From positions 71,545,264 through 71,609,263 of the forward strand of contig OX326958.1 in assembly GCA_946800325.1 (NCBI GenBank): DNA of 64,000 bases, in the 5' to 3' direction. Source of the stretch: Luzula sylvatica. Its lineage: Eukaryota > Streptophyta > Magnoliopsida > Poales > Juncaceae. The position numbers were made by a program, and so were the translations under genes. Below the pieces are notes generated by a model. It had not been told where the DNA came from and did no database searches. It saw only the letters and a list, made by a program, of their open reading frames with translations. This document shows positions 25,001 to 38,192 of this stretch, piece after piece (position 1 is the first letter of the stretch; every line of letters starts with the position of its first letter).

Positions 25001-28000
25001 AGTGTTTGTGAAATTTGGTGAAAAGTTATGTAGTAAAAGATACGATACAACTGATCTAAAAACACATTATTTGAACTCCTCAAAGCGTTAAAATCTTGTT
25101 TTGAATCGAAAAACAAACTTTCTTAGTGGTTGCGAAATTTAGTGAAAAGTTACGTAGTAAAAGATACGATACAAATGATCTAAAAACACGTTATTTGAAC
25201 TCCTCAAAGAGTTAAAATCTTGTTTTGAATCGAAAAACAAACTTTGTTAGTGTTTGTGAAATTTCGTGAAAAGTTATGTAGTAGAAGATACGATACAACT
25301 AATCTAAAAACACGTTATTTGAACTCCTCAAAGCGTTAAAATCTTGTTTTGAATCGAAAAACAATCTTTCTTAGTGTTTGCGAAATTTGGTGACAAGTTA
25401 TGTAGTAAAAGATACGATACAAATGATCTAAAAACACGTTATTTGAACTCCTCAAAGCGTTAAAATCTTGTTTTGAATCGGAAAACAAAGTTTCTTAGTG
25501 TTTGCGAAATTTGGTGAAAAGTTATGTAGTAAAAGATACGATACAAATGATCTAAAAACACGTTATTTGAACTCCTCAAAGCTTTAAAATCTTGTTTTGA
25601 ATCGAAAAAAAAACTTTCTTAGTGTTTGTGAAATTTGGTGAAAAGTTATGTAGTAAAAGATACGATACAAATGATCTTAAAACACGTGATTTGAACTCCT
25701 CAAAGCGTTAAAATCTTGTTTTGAATCGAAAAACAAACTTTGTTAGTGTTTGTGAAATTTGGTGAAAAGTTATGTAGTAAAAGATACGATACAACTGATC
25801 TAAAAACATGTTTTTTGAACTCCTCAAAGCGTTAAAATCTTGTTTTGAATCGAAAAACTAACTTTCTTAGTGTTTGTGAAATTTGGTGAAAATTTAAGTA
25901 GTAAAAGATACGACACAAATGATCTAAAAACACGTTATTTGAACTCCTCAAAGCGTTAAAATCTTGTTTTGAATCGAAAATCAAACTTTCTTAGTGTTTG
26001 TGAAATTTGGTGAAAAGTTATGTAGTAAAAGATACGATACAAATGATCTAAAAACACGTTATTTGAACTCCTCAAAGCGTTAAAATCTTGTTTTGAATCG
26101 GAAAACAAACTTTGTTAGTGTTTGTGAAATTTGGTGAAAAGTTATGTAGTAAAAGATACGATATAACTGATCTAAAAACATGTTATTTGAACTGCTCAAA
26201 GCGTTAAAATCTAGTTTTGAATCGAAAAACAAACTTTCTTAGTGTTTGTGAAATTTGGTGAAAAGTTATGTAGTAAAAGATACGATACAAATGATCTAAA
26301 AACACGTTATTTGAACTCCTCAAAGCGTTAAAATCTTGTTTTGAATCGAAAAACAAACTTTGTTAGTGTTTGTGAAATTTGGTGAAAAGTTATGTAGTAA
26401 AAGATACGATACAACTGATCTAAAAGCACATTATTTGAACTCCTCAAAGCGTTAAAATCTTGTTTTGAATCGAAAAACAAACTTTCTTAGTGGTTGTGAA
26501 ATTTGGTGAAAATTTAAGTAGTAAAAGATACGACACAAATGATCTAAAAACACGTTATTTGAACTCCTCAAAGCGTTAAAATCTTGTTTTGAATCGAAAA
26601 TCAAACTTTCTTAGTGTTTGTGAAATTTGGTGAAAAGTTATGTAGTAAAAGATACGATACAAATGATCTAAAACCACGTTATTTGAACTCCTCAAAGCGT
26701 TAAAATCTTGTTTTGAATCGGAAAACAAACTTTGTTAGTGTTTGTGAAATTTGGTGAAAAGTTATGTAGTAAAAGATACGATATAACTGATCTAAAAACA
26801 TGTTATTTGAACTGCTCAAAGCGTTAAAATCTTGTTTTGAATCGAAAAACAAACTTTCTTAGTGTTTGTGAAATTTGGTGAAAAGTTATGTAGTAAAAGA
26901 TACGATACAAATGATCTAAAAACACGTTATTTGAACTCCTCAAAGCGTTAAAATCTTGTTTTGAATCGAAAAACAAACTTTGTTAGTGTTTGTGAAATTT
27001 GGTGAAAAGTTATGTAGTAAAAGATACGATACAACTGGTCTAAAAACACGTTATTTGAACTACTCAAAGCGCTAAAATCTTGTTTTGAATCGAAAAACAA
27101 ACTTTCTTAGTGTTTGTGAAATTTGGTGAAAAGTTATGTAGTAAAAGATACGATACAAATGATCTAAAAACGCGTTATTTGAGCTCCTCAAAGCGTTAAA
27201 ATCTTGTTTTGAATCGAAAAACAAACTTTGTTAGTGTTTGTGAAATTTGGTGAAAAGTTATGTAGTAAAAGATACGATACAACTGATCTAAAAACATGTT
27301 TTTTGAACTCCTCAAAGCGTTAAAATCTTGTTTTGAATCGAAAAACTAACTTTCTTAGTGTTTGTGAAATTTGGTGAAAATTTAAGTAGTAAAAGATACG
27401 ACACAAATGATCTAAAAACACGTTATTTGAACTCCTCAAAGCGTTAAAATCTTGTTTTGAATCGAAAATCAAACTTTCTTAGTGTTTGTGAAATTTGGTG
27501 AAAAGTTATGTAGTAAAAGATACGATACAAATGATCTAAAAACACGTTATTTGAACTCCTCAAAGCGTTAAAATCTTGTTTTGAATCGGAAAACAAACTT
27601 TGTTAGTGTTTGTGAAATTTGGTGAAAAGTTATGTAGTAAAAGATACGATATAACTGATCTAAAAACATGTTATTTGAACTGCTCAAAGCGTTAAAATCT
27701 TGTTTTGAATCGAAAAACTAACTTTCTTAGTGTTTGTGAAATTTGGTGAAAATTTAAGTAGTAAAAGATACGACACAAATGATCTAAAAACACGTTATTT
27801 GAACTCCTCAAAGCGTTAAAATCTTGTTTTGAATCGAAAATCAAACTTTCTTAGTGTTTGTGAAATTTGGTGAAAAGTTATGTAGTAAAAGATACGATAC
27901 AAATGATCTAAAAACACGTTATTTGAACTCCTCAAAGCGTTAAAATCTTGTTTTGAATCGGAAAACAAACTTTGTTAGTGTTTGTGAAATTTGGTGAAAA

Positions 28001-31000
28001 GTTATGTAGTAAAAGATACGATATAACTGATCTAAAAACATGTTATTTGAACTGCTCAAAGCGTTAAAATCTTGTTTTGAATCGAAAAACAAACTTTCTT
28101 AGTGTTTGTGAAATTTGGTGAAAAGTTATGTAGTAAAAGATACGATACAAATGATCTAAAAACACGTGATTTGAACTCCTCAAAGCGTTAAAATCTTGTT
28201 TTGAATCGAAAAACAAACTTTGTTAGTGTTTGTGAAATTTGGTGAAAAGTTATGTAGTAAAAGATACGATACAACTGATCTAAAAACACGTTATTTGAAC
28301 TCCTCAAAGCGTTAAAATCTTGTTTTGAATCGAAAAACAAACTTTCTTAGTGGTTGCGGAATTTGGTGAAAAGTTACCTAGTAAAAGATACGATACAAAT
28401 GATCTAAAAACACGTTATTTGAACTCCTCAAAGCGTTAAAATATTGTTTTGAATCGAAAAACAAACTTTGTTAGTGTTTGTGAAATTTCGTGAAAAGTTA
28501 TGTAGTAAAAAATACGATACAACTGATCTAAAAACACGTTATTTGAACTCCTCAAAGCGTTAAAATCTTGTTTTGAATCGAAAAACAAACTTTCTTAGTG
28601 TTTGCGAAATTTGGTGAAAAGTTATGTAGTAAAAGATACGATATAACTGATCTAAAAACACGTTATTTGAACTCCTCAAAGCGTTAAAATCTTGTTTTGA
28701 ATCGAAAAACAAACTTTCTTAGTGGTTGCGGAATTTGGTGAAAAGTTACCTAGTAAAAGATACGATACAAATGATCTAAAAACACGTTATTTGAACTCCT
28801 CAAAGCGTTAAAATATTGTTTTGAATCGAAAAACAAACTTTGTTAGTGTTTGTGAAATTTGGTGAAAATTTAAGTAGTAAAAGATACGACACAAATGATC
28901 TAAAAACACGTTATTTGAACTCCTCAAAGCGTTAAAATCTTGTTTTGAATCGAAAAACAAACTTTCTTAGTGTTTGCGAAATTTCGTGAAAAGTTATGTA
29001 GTAAAAAATACGATACAACTGATCTTAAAACACGTGATTTGAACTCCTCAAAGCGTTAAAATCTTGTTTTGAATCGAAAAACAAACTTTCTTAGTGGTTG
29101 CGGAATTTGGTGAAAAGTTACCTAGTAAAAGATACGATACAAATGATCTAAAAACACGTTATTTGAACTCCTCAAAGCGTTAAAATATTGTTTTGAATCG
29201 AAAAACAAACTTTGTTAGTGTTTGTGAAATTTCGTGAAAAGTTATGTAGTAAAAAATACGATACAACTGATCTAAAAACACGTTATTTGAACTCCTCAAA
29301 GCGTTAAAATCTTGTTTTGAATCGAAAATCAAACTTTCTTAGTGGTTGCGGAATTTGGTGAAAAGTTACCTAGTAAAAGATACGATACAAATGATCTAAA
29401 AACACGTTATTTGAACTCCTCAAAGCGTTAAAATCTTGTTTTGAATCGGAAAACAAACTTTGTTAGTGTTTGTGAAATTTGGTGAAAAGTTATGTAGTAA
29501 AAGATACGATATAACTGATCTAAAAACATGTTATTTGAACTGCTCAAAGCGTTAAAATCTTGTTTTGAATCGAAAAACAAACTTTCTTAGTGTTTGTGAA
29601 ATTTGGTGAAAAGTTATGTAGTAAAAGATACGATACAAATGATCTAAAAACACGTGATTTGAACTCCTCAAAGCGTTAAAATCTTGTTTTGAATCGAAAA
29701 ACAAACTTTGTTAGTGTTTGTGAAATTTGGTGAAAAGTTATGTAGTAAAAGATACGATACAACTGATCTAAAAACACGTTATTTGAACTCCTCAAAGCGT
29801 TAAAATCTTGTTTTGAATCGAAAAACAAACTTTCTTAGTGGTTGCGGAATTTGGTGAAAAGTTACCTAGTAAAAGATACGATACAAATGATCTAAAAACA
29901 CGTTATTTGAACTCCTCAAAGCGTTAAAATATTGTTTTGAATCGAAAAACAAACTTTGTTAGTGTTTGTGAAATTTCGTGAAAAGTTATGTAGTAAAAAA
30001 TACGATACAACTGATCTAAAAACACGTTATTTGAACTCCTCAAAGCGTTAAAATCTTGTTTTGAATCGAAAAACAAACTTTCTTAGTGTTTGCGAAATTT
30101 GGTGAAAAGTTATGTAGTAAAAGATACGATATAACTGATCTAAAAACACGTTATTTGAACTCCTCAAAGCGTTAAAATCTTGTTTTGAATCGAAAAACAA
30201 ACTTTCTTAGTGGTTGCGGAATTTGGTGAAAAGTTACCTAGTAAAAGATACGATACAAATGATCTAAAAACACGTTATTTGAACTCCTCAAAGCGTTAAA
30301 ATATTGTTTTGAATCGAAAAACAAACTTTGTTAGTGTTTGTGAAATTTCGTGAAAAGTTATGTAGTAAAAAATACGATACAACTGATCTAAAAACACGTT
30401 ATTTGAACTCCTCAAAGCGTTAAAATCTTGTTTTGAATCGAAAAACAAACTTTCTTAGTGTTTGCGAAATTTCGTGAAAAGTTATGAAGTAAAAAATACG
30501 ATACAACTGATCTTAAAACACGTGATTTGAACTCCTCAAAGCGTTAAAATCTTGTTTTGAATCGAAAAACAAACTTTGTTAGTGTTTGTGAAATTTGGTG
30601 AAAAGTTATGTAGTAAAAGATACGATACAACTGATATAAAAACATGTTTTTTGAACTCCTCAAAGCGTTAAAATCTTGTTTTGAATCGAAAAACTAACTT
30701 TCTTAGTGTTTGTGAAATTTGGTGAAAATTTAAGTAGTAAAAGATACGACACAAATGATCTAAAAACACGTTATTTGAACTCCTCAAAGCGTTAAAATCT
30801 TGTTTTGAATCGAAAATCAAACTTTCTTAGTGTTTGTGAAATTTGGTGAAAAGTTATGTAGTAAAAGATACGATACAAATGATCTAAAAACACGTTATTT
30901 GAACTCCTCAAAGCGTTAAAATCTTGTTTTGAATCGGAAAACAAACTTTCTTAGTGTTTGTGAAATTTGGTGAAAAGTTATGTAGTAAAAGATACGATAT

Positions 31001-31372
31001 AACTGATCTAAAAACATGTTATTTGAACTGCTCAAAGCGTTAAAATCTTGTTTTGAATCGAAAAACAAACTTTCTTAGTGTTTGTGAAATTTGGTGAAAA
31101 GTTATGTAGTAAAAGATACGATACAAATGATCTAAAAACACGTTATTTGAACTCCTCAAAGCGTTAAAATCTTGTTTTGAATCGAAAAACAAACTTTGTT
31201 AGTGTTTGTGAAATTTGGTGAAAAGTTATGTAGTAAAAGATACGATACAACTGATCTAAAAGCACGTTATTTGAACTCCTCAAAGCGTTAAAATCTTGTT
31301 TTGAATCGAAAAACAAACTTTCTTAGTGGTTGTGAAATTTGGTGAAAATTTAAGTAGTAAAAGATACGACAC
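22073..31372 (+). repeat. HOR unit B2: near-identical 75-monomer duplicate of B1
   Basis: It matches 12401-21700 at a constant offset of 9,672 bp, including markers unique to the pair (A112G copy at 15612/25284, T107A at 20815/30487, TATAAAA at 20963/30635). By reading I found two substitutions between them: G to A at 25301 and T to A at 26213. That is far below the several percent separating different monomer types, so the duplication is recent relative to copy divergence. Collapse or false duplication in assembly would need to be excluded with long reads. Confidence 0.85.
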
Positions 31373-34300
31373 AAATGATCTAAAAACACGTTATTTGAAC
31401 TCCTCAAAGCGTTAAAATCTTGTTTTGAATCGAAAATCAAACTTTCTTAGTGTTTGTGAAATTTGGTGAAAAGTTATGTAGTAAAAGATACGATACAAAT
31501 GATCTAAAACCACGTTATTTGAACTCCTCAAAGCGTTAAAATCTTGTTTTGAATCGGAAAACAAACTTTGTTAGTGTTTGTGAAATTTGGTGAAAAGTTA
31601 TGTAGTAAAAGATACGATATAACTGATCTAAAAACATGTTATTTGAACTGCTCAAAGCGTTAAAATCTTGTTTTGAATCGAAAAACAAACTTTCTTAGTG
31701 TTTGTGAAATTTGGTGAAAAGTTATGTAGTAAAAGATACGATACAAATGATCTAAAAACACGTTATTTGAACTCCTCAAAGCGTTAAAATCTTGTTTTGA
31801 ATCGAAAAACAAACTTTGTTAGTGTTTGTGAAATTTGGTGAAAAGTTATGTAGTAAAAGATACGATACAACTGGTCTAAAAACACGTTATTTGAACTACT
31901 CAAAGCGCTAAAATCTTGTTTTGAATCGAAAAACAAACTTTCTTAGTGTTTGTGAAATTTGGTGAAAAGTTATGTAGTAAAAGATACGATACAAATGATC
32001 TAAAAACGCGTTATTTGAGCTCCTCAAAGCGTTAAAATCTTGTTTTGAATCGAAAAACAAACTTTCTTAGTGTTTGTGAAATTTGGTGAAAAGTTATGTA
32101 GTAAAAGATACGATACAAATGATCTAAAAACACGTGATTTGAACTCCTCAAAGCGTTAAAATCTTGTTTTGAATCGAAAAACAAACTTTCTTAGTGTTTG
32201 TGAAATTTGGTGAAAAGTTATGTAGTAAAAGATACGATACAAATGATCTAAAAACACGTGATTTGAACTCCTCAAAGCGTTAAAATCTTGTTTTGAATCG
32301 AAAAACAAACTTTCTTAGTGTTTGTGAAATTTGGTGAAAAGTTATGTAGTAAAAGATACGATACAACTGATCTAAAAACACATTATTTGAACTCCTCAAA
32401 GCGTTAAAATCTTGTTTTGAATCGAAAAACAAACTTTCTTAGTGGTTGCGAAATTTGGTGAAAAGTTACGTAGTAAAAGATACGATACAAATGATCTAAA
32501 AACACGTTATTTGAACTCCTCAAAGAGTTAAAATCTTGTTTTGAATCGAAAAACAAACTTTGTTAGTGTTTGTGAAATTTCGTGAAAAGTTATGTAGTAA
32601 AAGATACGATACAACTGATCTAAAAACACGTTATTTGAACTCCTCAAAGCGTTAAAATCTTGTTTTGAATCGAAAAACAATCTTTCTTAGTGTTTGCGAA
32701 ATTTGGTGACAAGTTATGTAGTAAAAGATACGATACAAATGATCTAAAAACACGTTATTTGAACTCCTCAAAGCGTTAAAATCTTGTTTTGAATCGGAAA
32801 ACAAAGTTTCTTAGTGTTTGCGAAATTTGGTGAAAAGTTATGTAGTAAAAGATACGATACAAATGATCTAAAAACACGTTATTTGAACTCCTCAAAACTT
32901 TAAAATCTTGTTTTGAATCGAAAAAAAAACTTTCTTAGTGTTTGTGAAATTTGGTGAAAAGTTATGTAGTAAATGATACGATACAAATGATCTTAAAACA
33001 CGTGATTTGAACTCCTCAAAGCGTTAAAATCTTGTTTTGAATCGAAAAACAAACTTTGTTAGTGTTTGTGAAATTTGGTGAAAAGTTATGTAGTAAAAGA
33101 TACGATACAACTGATCTAAAAACATGTTTTTTGAACTCCTCAAAGCGTTAAAATCTTGTTTTGAATCGAAAAACTAACTTTCTTAGTGTTTGTGAAATTT
33201 GGTGAAAATTTAAGTAGTAAAAGATACGACACAAATGATCTAAAAACACGTTATTTGAACTCCTCAAAGCGTTAAAATCTTGTTTTGAATCGAAAATCAA
33301 ACTTTCTTAGTGTTTGTGAAATTTGGTGAAAAGTTATGTAGTAAAAGATACGATACAAATGATCTAAAAACACGTTATTTGAACTCCTCAAAGCGTTAAA
33401 ATCTTGTTTTGAATCGGAAAACAAACTTTGTTAGTGTTTGTGAAATTTGGTGAAAAGTTATGTAGTAAAAGATACGATATAACTGATCTAAAAACATGTT
33501 ATTTGAACTGCTCAAAGCGTTAAAATCTTGTTTTGAATCGAAAAACAAACTTTCTTAGTGTTTGTGAAATTTGGTGAAAAGTTATGTAGTAAAAGATACG
33601 ATACAAATGATCTAAAAACACGTTATTTGAACTCCTCAAAGCGTTAAAATCTTGTTTTGAATCGAAAAACAAACTTTGTTAGTGTTTGTGAAATTTGGTG
33701 AAAAGTTATGTAGTAAAAGATACGATACAACTGATCTAAAAGCACATTATTTGAACTCCTCAAAGCGTTAAAATCTTGTTTTGAATCGAAAAACAAACTT
33801 TCTTAGTGGTTGCGAAATTTGGTGAAAAGTTACGTAGTAAAAGATACGATACAAATGATCTAAAAACACGTTATTTGAACTCCTCAAAGCGTTAAAATCT
33901 TGTTTTGAATCGAAAAACAAACTTTGTTAGTGTTTGTGAAATTTGGTGAAAAGTTATGTAGTAAAAGATACGATACAACTGATCTAAAAACACGTTATTT
34001 GAACTCCTCAAAGCGTTAAAATCTTGTTTTGAATCGAAAAACAAACTTTCTTAGTGTTTGCGAAATTTGGTAAAAAGTTATGTAGTAAAAGATACGATAC
34101 AAATGATCTAAAAACACGTTATTTGAACTCCTCAAAGCGTTAAAATCTTGTTTTGAATCGGAAAACAAAGTTTCTCAGTGTTTGCGAAATTTGGTGAAAA
34201 GTTATGTAGTAAAAGATACGATACAAATGATCTAAAAACACGTTATTTGAACTCCTCAAAGCTTTAAAATCTTGTTTTGAATCGAAAAAAAAACTTTCTT

Positions 34301-35588
34301 AGTGTTTGTGAAATTTGGTAAAAAGTTATGTAGTAAAAGATACGATACAAATGATCTAAAAACACGTTATTTGAACACCTCAAAGCGTTAAAATCTTGTT
34401 TTGAATCGAAAAACAAACTTCCTTAGTGTCTGTGAAATTTGGTGAAAAGTTATGTAGTAAAAGATACGATACAAATGATCTAAAAACACGTGATTTGAAC
34501 TCCTCAAAGCGTTAAAATCATGTTTTGAATCGAAAAACAAACTTTGTTAGTGTTTGTGAAATTTGGTGAAAAGTTATGTAGTAAAAGATACGATACAAAT
34601 GATCTAAAAACACGTTATTTGAACTCCTCAAAGCGTTAAAATCTTGTTTTGAATCGGAAAACAAACTTTGTTAGTGTTTGTGAAATTTGGTGAAAAGTTA
34701 TGTAGTAAAAGATACGATATAACTGATCTAAAAACATGTTATTTGAACTGCTCAAAGCGTTAAAATCTTGTTTTGAATCGAAAAACAAACTTTCTTAGTG
34801 TTTGTGAAATTTGGTGAAAAGTTATGTAGTAAAAGATACGATACAAATGATCTAAAAACACGTGATTTGAACTCCTCAAAGCGTTAAAATCTTGTTTTGA
34901 ATCGAAAAACAAACTTTGTTAGTGTTTGTGAAATTTGGTGAAAAGTTATGTAGTAAAAGATACGATACAACTGATCTAAAAACACGTTATTTGAACTCCT
35001 CAAAGCGTTAAAATCTTGTTTTGAATCGAAAAACAAACTTTCTTAGTGGTTGCGGAATTTGGTGAAAAGTTACCTAGTAAAAGATACGATACAAATGATC
35101 TAAAAACACGTTATTTGAACTCCTCAAAGCGTTAAAATATTGTTTTGAATCGAAAAACAAACTTTGTTAGTGTTTGTGAAATTTCGTGAAAAGTTATGTA
35201 GTAAAAAATACGATACAACTGATCTAAAAACACGTTATTTGAACTCCTCAAAGCGTTAAAATCTTGTTTTGAATCGAAAAACAAACTTTCTTAGTGTTTG
35301 CGAAATTTGGTGACAAGTTATGTAGTAAAAGATACGATACAAATGATCTAAAAACACGTTATTTGAACTCCTCAAAGCGTTAAAATCTTGTTTTGAATCG
35401 GAAAACAAAGTTTCTTAGTGTTTGCGAAATTTGGTGAAAAGTTATGTAGTAAAAGATACGATACAAATGATCTAAAAACACGTTATTTGAACTCCTCAAA
35501 GCTTTAAAATCTTGTTTTGAATCGAAAAAAAAACTTTCTTAGTGTTTGTGAAATTTGGTGAAAAGTTATGTAGTAAAAGATACGATAC
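31249..35588 (+). repeat. 35-monomer segment, dispersed duplicate of 44641-48980
   Basis: The order of marked copies from 31249 to 35588 is the same as from 44641 to 48980 at a lag of 13,392 bp (108 copies). It includes m25-m31, the second-vocabulary run, m35-m40 with the rare T48A (34519 and 47911), and m10-m15. Small differences (A14C at 31506 only, a T-to-G at 47320 only) show the copies are not perfectly identical. Other duplications lie between them. Confidence 0.75.
31373..34224 (+). repeat. 23-monomer stretch linking B2 to the 32-copy duplication
   Basis: It opens as in B1 at 16865 (A65T copy, then an A61G copy with A14C, C30G copy, m25). From 31993 it follows the m26-m31, m14, m15, second-vocabulary order seen from 15005. 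At 33729 an A14G copy with T105C leads into m35-m37. Private changes include C74 kept in the m28 copy at 32241, G37A at 32898 [the AAAACTTT copy] and an A-to-T change at 32974. It contains no m1. Confidence 0.75.
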
Positions 35589-36456
35589 AAATGATCTAAA
35601 AACACGTTATTTGAACACCTCAAAGCGTTAAAATCTTGTTTTGAATCGAAAAACAAACTTCCTTAGTGTCTGTGAAATTTGGTGAAAAGTTATGTAGTAA
35701 AAGATACGATACAAATGATCTAAAAACGCGTGATTTGAACTCCTCAAAGCGTTAAAATCTTGTTTTGAATCGAAAAACAAACTTTGTTAGTGTTTCTGAA
35801 ATTTGGTGAAAAGTTATGTAGTAAAAGATACGATACAACTGATGTAAAAACACGTTATTTGAACTCCTCATAGCGTTAAAATCCTCTTTTGAATCGAAAA
35901 ACAAACTTTCTTAGTGGTTGCGAAATTTGGTGAAAAGTTACGTAGTAAAAGATACGATACAAATGATCTAAAAACACGTTATTTGAACTCCTCAAAGCGT
36001 TAAAATCTTGTTTTGAATCGAAAAACAAACTTTGTTAGTGTTTGTGAAATTTCGTGAAAAGTTATGTAGTAAAAGATACGATACAACTGATCTAAAAACA
36101 CGTTATTTGAACTCCTCAAAGCGTTAAAATCTTGTTTTGAATCGAAAAACAAACTTTCTTAGTGTTTGCGAAATTTGGTGACAAGTTATGTAGTAAAAGA
36201 TACGATACAAATGATCTAAAAACACGTTATTTGAACTCCTCAAAGCGTTAAAATCTTGTTTTGAATCGAAAAACAAACTTTCTTAGTGTTTGTGAAATTT
36301 GGTGAAAAGTTAGGTAGTAAAAGATACGATACAAATGATCTAAAAACACGTTATTTGAACTCCTCAAAGCGTTAAAATCTAGTTTTGAATCGAAAAACAA
36401 ACTTTCTTAGTGTTTGCGAAATTTGGTGAAAAGTTATGTAGTAAAAGATACGATAC

Positions 36457-37696
36457 AAATGATCTAAAAACACGTTATTTGAACTCCTCAAAGCGTTAAA
36501 ATCTTGTTTTGAATCGAAAAACAAACTTTCTTAGTGTTTGTGAAATTTGGTGAAAAGTTAGGTAGTAAAAGATACGATACAAATGATCTAAAAACACGTT
36601 ATTTGAACTCCTCAAAGCGTTAAAATCTTGTTTTGAATCGAAAAACAAACTTTGTTAGTGTTTGTGAAATTTGGTGAAAAGTGATGTAGTAAAAGATACG
36701 ATACAACTGGTCTAAAAACACGTTATTTGAACTACTCAAAGCGCTAAAATCTTGTTTTGAATCGAAAAACAAACTTTCTTAGTGTTTGTGAAATTTGGTG
36801 AAAAGTTATGTAGTAAAAGATACGATACAAATGATCTAAAAACGCGTTATTTGAGCTCCTCAAAGCGTTAAAATCTTGTTTTGAATCGAAAAACAAACTT
36901 TCTTAGTGTTTGTGAAATTTGGTGAAAAGTTATGTAGTAAAAGATACGATACAAATGATCTAAAAACACGTGATTTGAACTCCTCAAAGCGTTAAAATCT
37001 TGTTTTGAATCGAAAAACAAACTTTCTTAGTGTTTGTGAAATTTGGTGAAAAGTTATGTAGTAAAAGATACGATACAAATGATCTAAAAACACGTGATTT
37101 GAACTCCTCAAAGCGTTAAAATCTTGTTTTGAATCGAAAAACAAACTTTGTTAGTGTTTGTGAAATTTGGTGAAAAGTTATGTAGTAAAAGATACGATAC
37201 AAATGATCTAAAAACACGTTATTTGAACTCCTCAAAGCGTTAAAATCTTGTTTTGAATCGAAAAACAAACTTTCTTAGTGTTTGTGAAATTTGGTGAAAA
37301 GTTAGGTAGTAAAAGATACGATACAAATGATCTAAAAACACGTTATTTGAACTCCTCAAAGCGTTAAAATCTTGTTTTGAATCGAAAAACAAACTTTGTT
37401 AGTGTTTGTGAAATTTGGTGAAAAGTGATGTAGTAAAAGATACGATACAACTGGTCTAAAAACACGTTATTTGAACTACTCAAAGCGCTAAAATCTTGTT
37501 TTGAATCGAAAAACAAACTTTCTTAGTGTTTGTGAAATTTGGTGAAAAGTTATGTAGTAAAAGATACGATACAAATGATCTAAAAACGCGTTATTTGAGC
37601 TCCTCAAAGCGTTAAAATCTTGTTTTGAATCGAAAAACAAACTTTCTTAGTGTTTGTGAAATTTGGTGAAAAGTTATGTAGTAAAAGATACGATAC
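36457..37696 (+). repeat. Six-monomer internal duplication (744-bp lag)
   Basis: m23-m28 at 36457-37200 is followed by m23-m26 again at 37201-37696. The series T105G, C74G+T103G, A6G+C30A+T41C, A16G+A27G appears twice, 744 bp apart. The event predates the 32-copy duplication because its descendant is also present at 40425-41664. Confidence 0.82.
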
Positions 37697-38068
37697 AAAT
37701 GATCTAAAAACACGTTATTTGAACTCCTCAAAGCGTTAAAATCTTGTTTTGAATCGAAAAACAAACTTTGTTAGTGTTTGTGAAATTTGGTGAAAAGTTA
37801 TGTAGTAAAAGATACGATACAACTGATCTAAAAGCACATTATTTGAACTCCTCAAAGCGTTAAAATCTTGTTTTGAATCGAAAAACAAACTTTCTTAGTG
37901 GTTGTGAAATTTGGTGAAAATTTAAGTAGTAAAAGATACGACACAAATGATCTAAAAACACGTTATTTGAACTCCTCAAAGCGTTAAAATCTTGTTTTGA
38001 ATCGAAAATCAAACTTTCTTAGTGTTTGTGAAATTTGGTGAAAAGTTATGTAGTAAAAGATACGATAC

Positions 38069-38192
38069 AAATGATCTAAAAACACGTTATTTGAACTCCT
38101 CAAAGCGTTAAAATCTTGTTTTGAATCGAAAAACAAACTTCCTTAGTGTCTGTGAAATTTGGTGAAAAGTTATGTAGTAAAAGATACGATAC
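38069..38192 (+). repeat. Hybrid junction monomer of the 32-copy duplication
   Basis: The left half is reference-like. The right half carries T73C and T82C, otherwise seen in m16 and m39. The next copy is m38, although T73C/T82C copies are normally followed by m17 or m40. The corresponding position in the second repeat (42037) carries A61G and C74G instead. This is the exchange point, and the out-of-order right half suggests conversion as well as crossover. Confidence 0.75.

Larger units (their letters stand above)
34225..38192 (+). repeat. 32-monomer HOR (3,968 bp), first copy
   Basis: Order: m38, m39 (without A10G), m40 with T48A, an A61G/C124T copy, C30G copy, m10-m28, m21, m24-m26, C74G copy, A14G copy, A65T copy, hybrid. 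The next 31 copies repeat it at a lag of 3,968 bp. Diagnostic shared markers are the TCATA variant in m18 (T at 35871 and 39839) and T48A (34519 and 38487). The last copy (38069) is a hybrid and is not repeated. Confidence 0.87.

Noticed and set aside
12401..31372. Pure assembly artefact explaining the large duplications
   Set aside because: It cannot be excluded, but the two 9.7-kb copies differ at 25301 and 26213 and end at different junctions (21701 versus 31373), as expected for real copies.
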